Shown here: positions 5,349 to 6,082 of the stretch, piece after piece
Layout of the letters: every line of letters starts with the position of its first letter
Numbering within the stretch: position 1 is the first letter of the stretch
Source: Candidatus Obscuribacterales bacterium
GTDB lineage: Bacteria; Cyanobacteriota; Vampirovibrionia; Obscuribacterales; Obscuribacteraceae
Length of the DNA stretch: 6,082 bases
Direction: 5' to 3'
Assembly: GCA_021732245.1 (NCBI GenBank)
Contig: JAKFVJ010000421.1
Coordinates: 1 to 6,082 of the forward strand
Translations under genes and position numbers: made by a program
The notes under the pieces: model-generated
The model's input: only the letters and a program-made list of their open reading frames with translations
Told to the model about the DNA's origin: nothing
Databases searched by the model: none

Positions 5349-6082
5349 TGCTGCCTATAGGAATTTTGTGCTTGTTCGTAGACTTTGCGTAAATGCGAGC
5401 GGCTGATGTGCGTGTAGAGCTGTGTTGTAACGACGTTGGCATGTCCCAAGAGCTCTTGTACGGATCGCAGATCGGCTCCGTTTTCTAATAGATGCGTGGC
5501 AAAGCTATGACGTAGTGTATGCGGCGAAAGTGATTTTTGAATGCCGGCTTTCTCTGCCAGGCGTTTTACTACTTGCCAGACTACAAGACGAGAGAGTCTC
5601 TTATTTTCGCGACTTCTTAAAAGCGATCCTGTTTTGTGCGGATTCTCTGTCAGGTATTCTTCGATAGCTTTCATTGCCGGCTGTCCCATAGGCACCAGCC
5701 GTTCTTTTGAGCCTTTTCCGAAACACTTAAGCAGTCCTTGTTTTAAGTCCAGATCAGAGATTTTCAAACTTGTAAGTTCAGACACGCGCAGTCCGCAACC
5801 ATAAAGCAATTCCATAATTAGACGATCGCGACTGTTGTCTGCCGCTTCGATCATTTTCGCTACTTCTTGCGGGCTCAAAGTCTGTGGTAAACGCTTGGCT
5901 TTATGCGGGTTTTGGAAGCCATCTAATGGGTCTGCGGTAAATCCAGTGTATGTTTCAAGAAAGGCAAAAAAGCTACGCAAGCTAGCTAATTGTCTAGTTA
6001 TCGTTGCAGGCTTGTTCCCGCGCTTCCTAAGCTCGGTAATAAAGGCCACAACGTCCTGACGTTCAATAAGCTTTTCTTGCTT
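5339..6082 (-). CDS. Xer-family tyrosine site-specific recombinase, N-terminus cut by window edge
   Basis: DNA strand-exchange enzyme of the XerC/XerD type, which classically resolves chromosome dimers at dif near the terminus; relatives also act in element integration. The visible 247 residues include most of the N-terminal SAM-like core-binding domain (TITRQLASLRSFFAFLETY) and the full catalytic domain. All catalytic residues are present (numbering from the window edge): R99 in GLRVSEL, K123 in GKGSKER, H188 and R191 in SPHTLRHSF, H214 in LLGHAN, and nucleophile Y223 in LYTH. The frame is open to the last base of the window (K-Q-E-K-L-I-E-R before the GTG at 6049). That GTG is therefore not the start, and about 50 residues should lie beyond the edge. 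The 'VQELLGHA...TTQLYTH...VYEQA' ending leans towards XerC/CodV rather than XerD, but I cannot assign the paralogue. It is intact as far as visible and converges on the acidic protein gene. Confidence 0.96.
   Translation of the reverse strand, partial: KQEKLIERQDVVAFITELRKRGNKPATITRQLASLRSFFAFLETYTGFTADPLDGFQNPHKAKRLPQTLSPQEVAKMIEAADNSRDRLIMELLYGCGLRVSELTSLKISDLDLKQGLLKCFGKGSKERLVPMGQPAMKAIEEYLTENPHKTGSLLRSRENKRLSRLVVWQVVKRLAEKAGIQKSLSPHTLRHSFATHLLENGADLRSVQELLGHANVVTTQLYTHISRSHLRKVYEQAQNSYRQQDS

Noticed and set aside
5339..6082. Integrase of a mobile element or integron
   Set aside because: The visible part is a plain Xer-type recombinase with no integron-specific insertion near the catalytic domain; no att-like direct repeats, tRNA gene or cargo genes are seen in the window.
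1..6082. CRISPR array, tRNA, rRNA or insertion sequence
   Set aside because: No regularly spaced direct repeats, cloverleaf, rRNA-like stretch or transposase with terminal inverted repeats was seen on either strand.

Overview
The window looks like chromosomal DNA from a bacterium of moderate GC content. It carries seven protein-coding genes and no RNA genes, CRISPR array or insertion sequence that I can recognise. Two genes are confidently assigned to families: ribosomal protein bS6 (rpsF) at the left edge, and a Xer-type tyrosine recombinase at the right edge, cut by the window end. The other five resemble no well-characterised family end to end. The gene mix and the style of the uncharacterised proteins (Q/N-rich, modular, acidic tails) remind me of non-photosynthetic Cyanobacteriota relatives (Vampirovibrionia/Melainabacteria, Obscuribacterales-like). 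That is a hunch, not something the sequence proves.

Layout: (1) rpsF runs leftward from an apparent TTG start with a strong ribosome binding site. Its leader holds two hairpins and could be the S6:S18 autoregulatory element. (2) Diverging from it are two rightward genes: an exported protein with a VirB10/TrbI-like beta-rich segment and a Pro/Gln/Tyr-rich tail, then a small single-pass membrane protein 3 nt later. (3) A leftward gene for a MerR-like helix-turn-helix protein with an acidic linker and a four-cysteine zinc-binding motif converges on them with a 1-nt gap. (4) A roughly 330-nt divergent intergenic region follows, with a candidate promoter. (5) Two rightward, closely spaced genes come next: a ~579-residue modular protein with an internal duplication and a C-terminal GNAT-like domain, and an acidic 185-residue protein. 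(6) The Xer recombinase converges on that pair, again with a 1-nt gap, and a hairpin covers both stop codons.

The probable transcription units are rpsF (leftward, continuing out of the window, where ssb/rpsR would be usual), exported protein plus membrane protein, MerR-like protein alone, GNAT-like protein plus acidic protein, and xer (from the right). The most novel material is the GNAT-like/acidic pair and the zinc-motif MerR-like regulator. I do not see a complete, recognisable new defence or mobile system.
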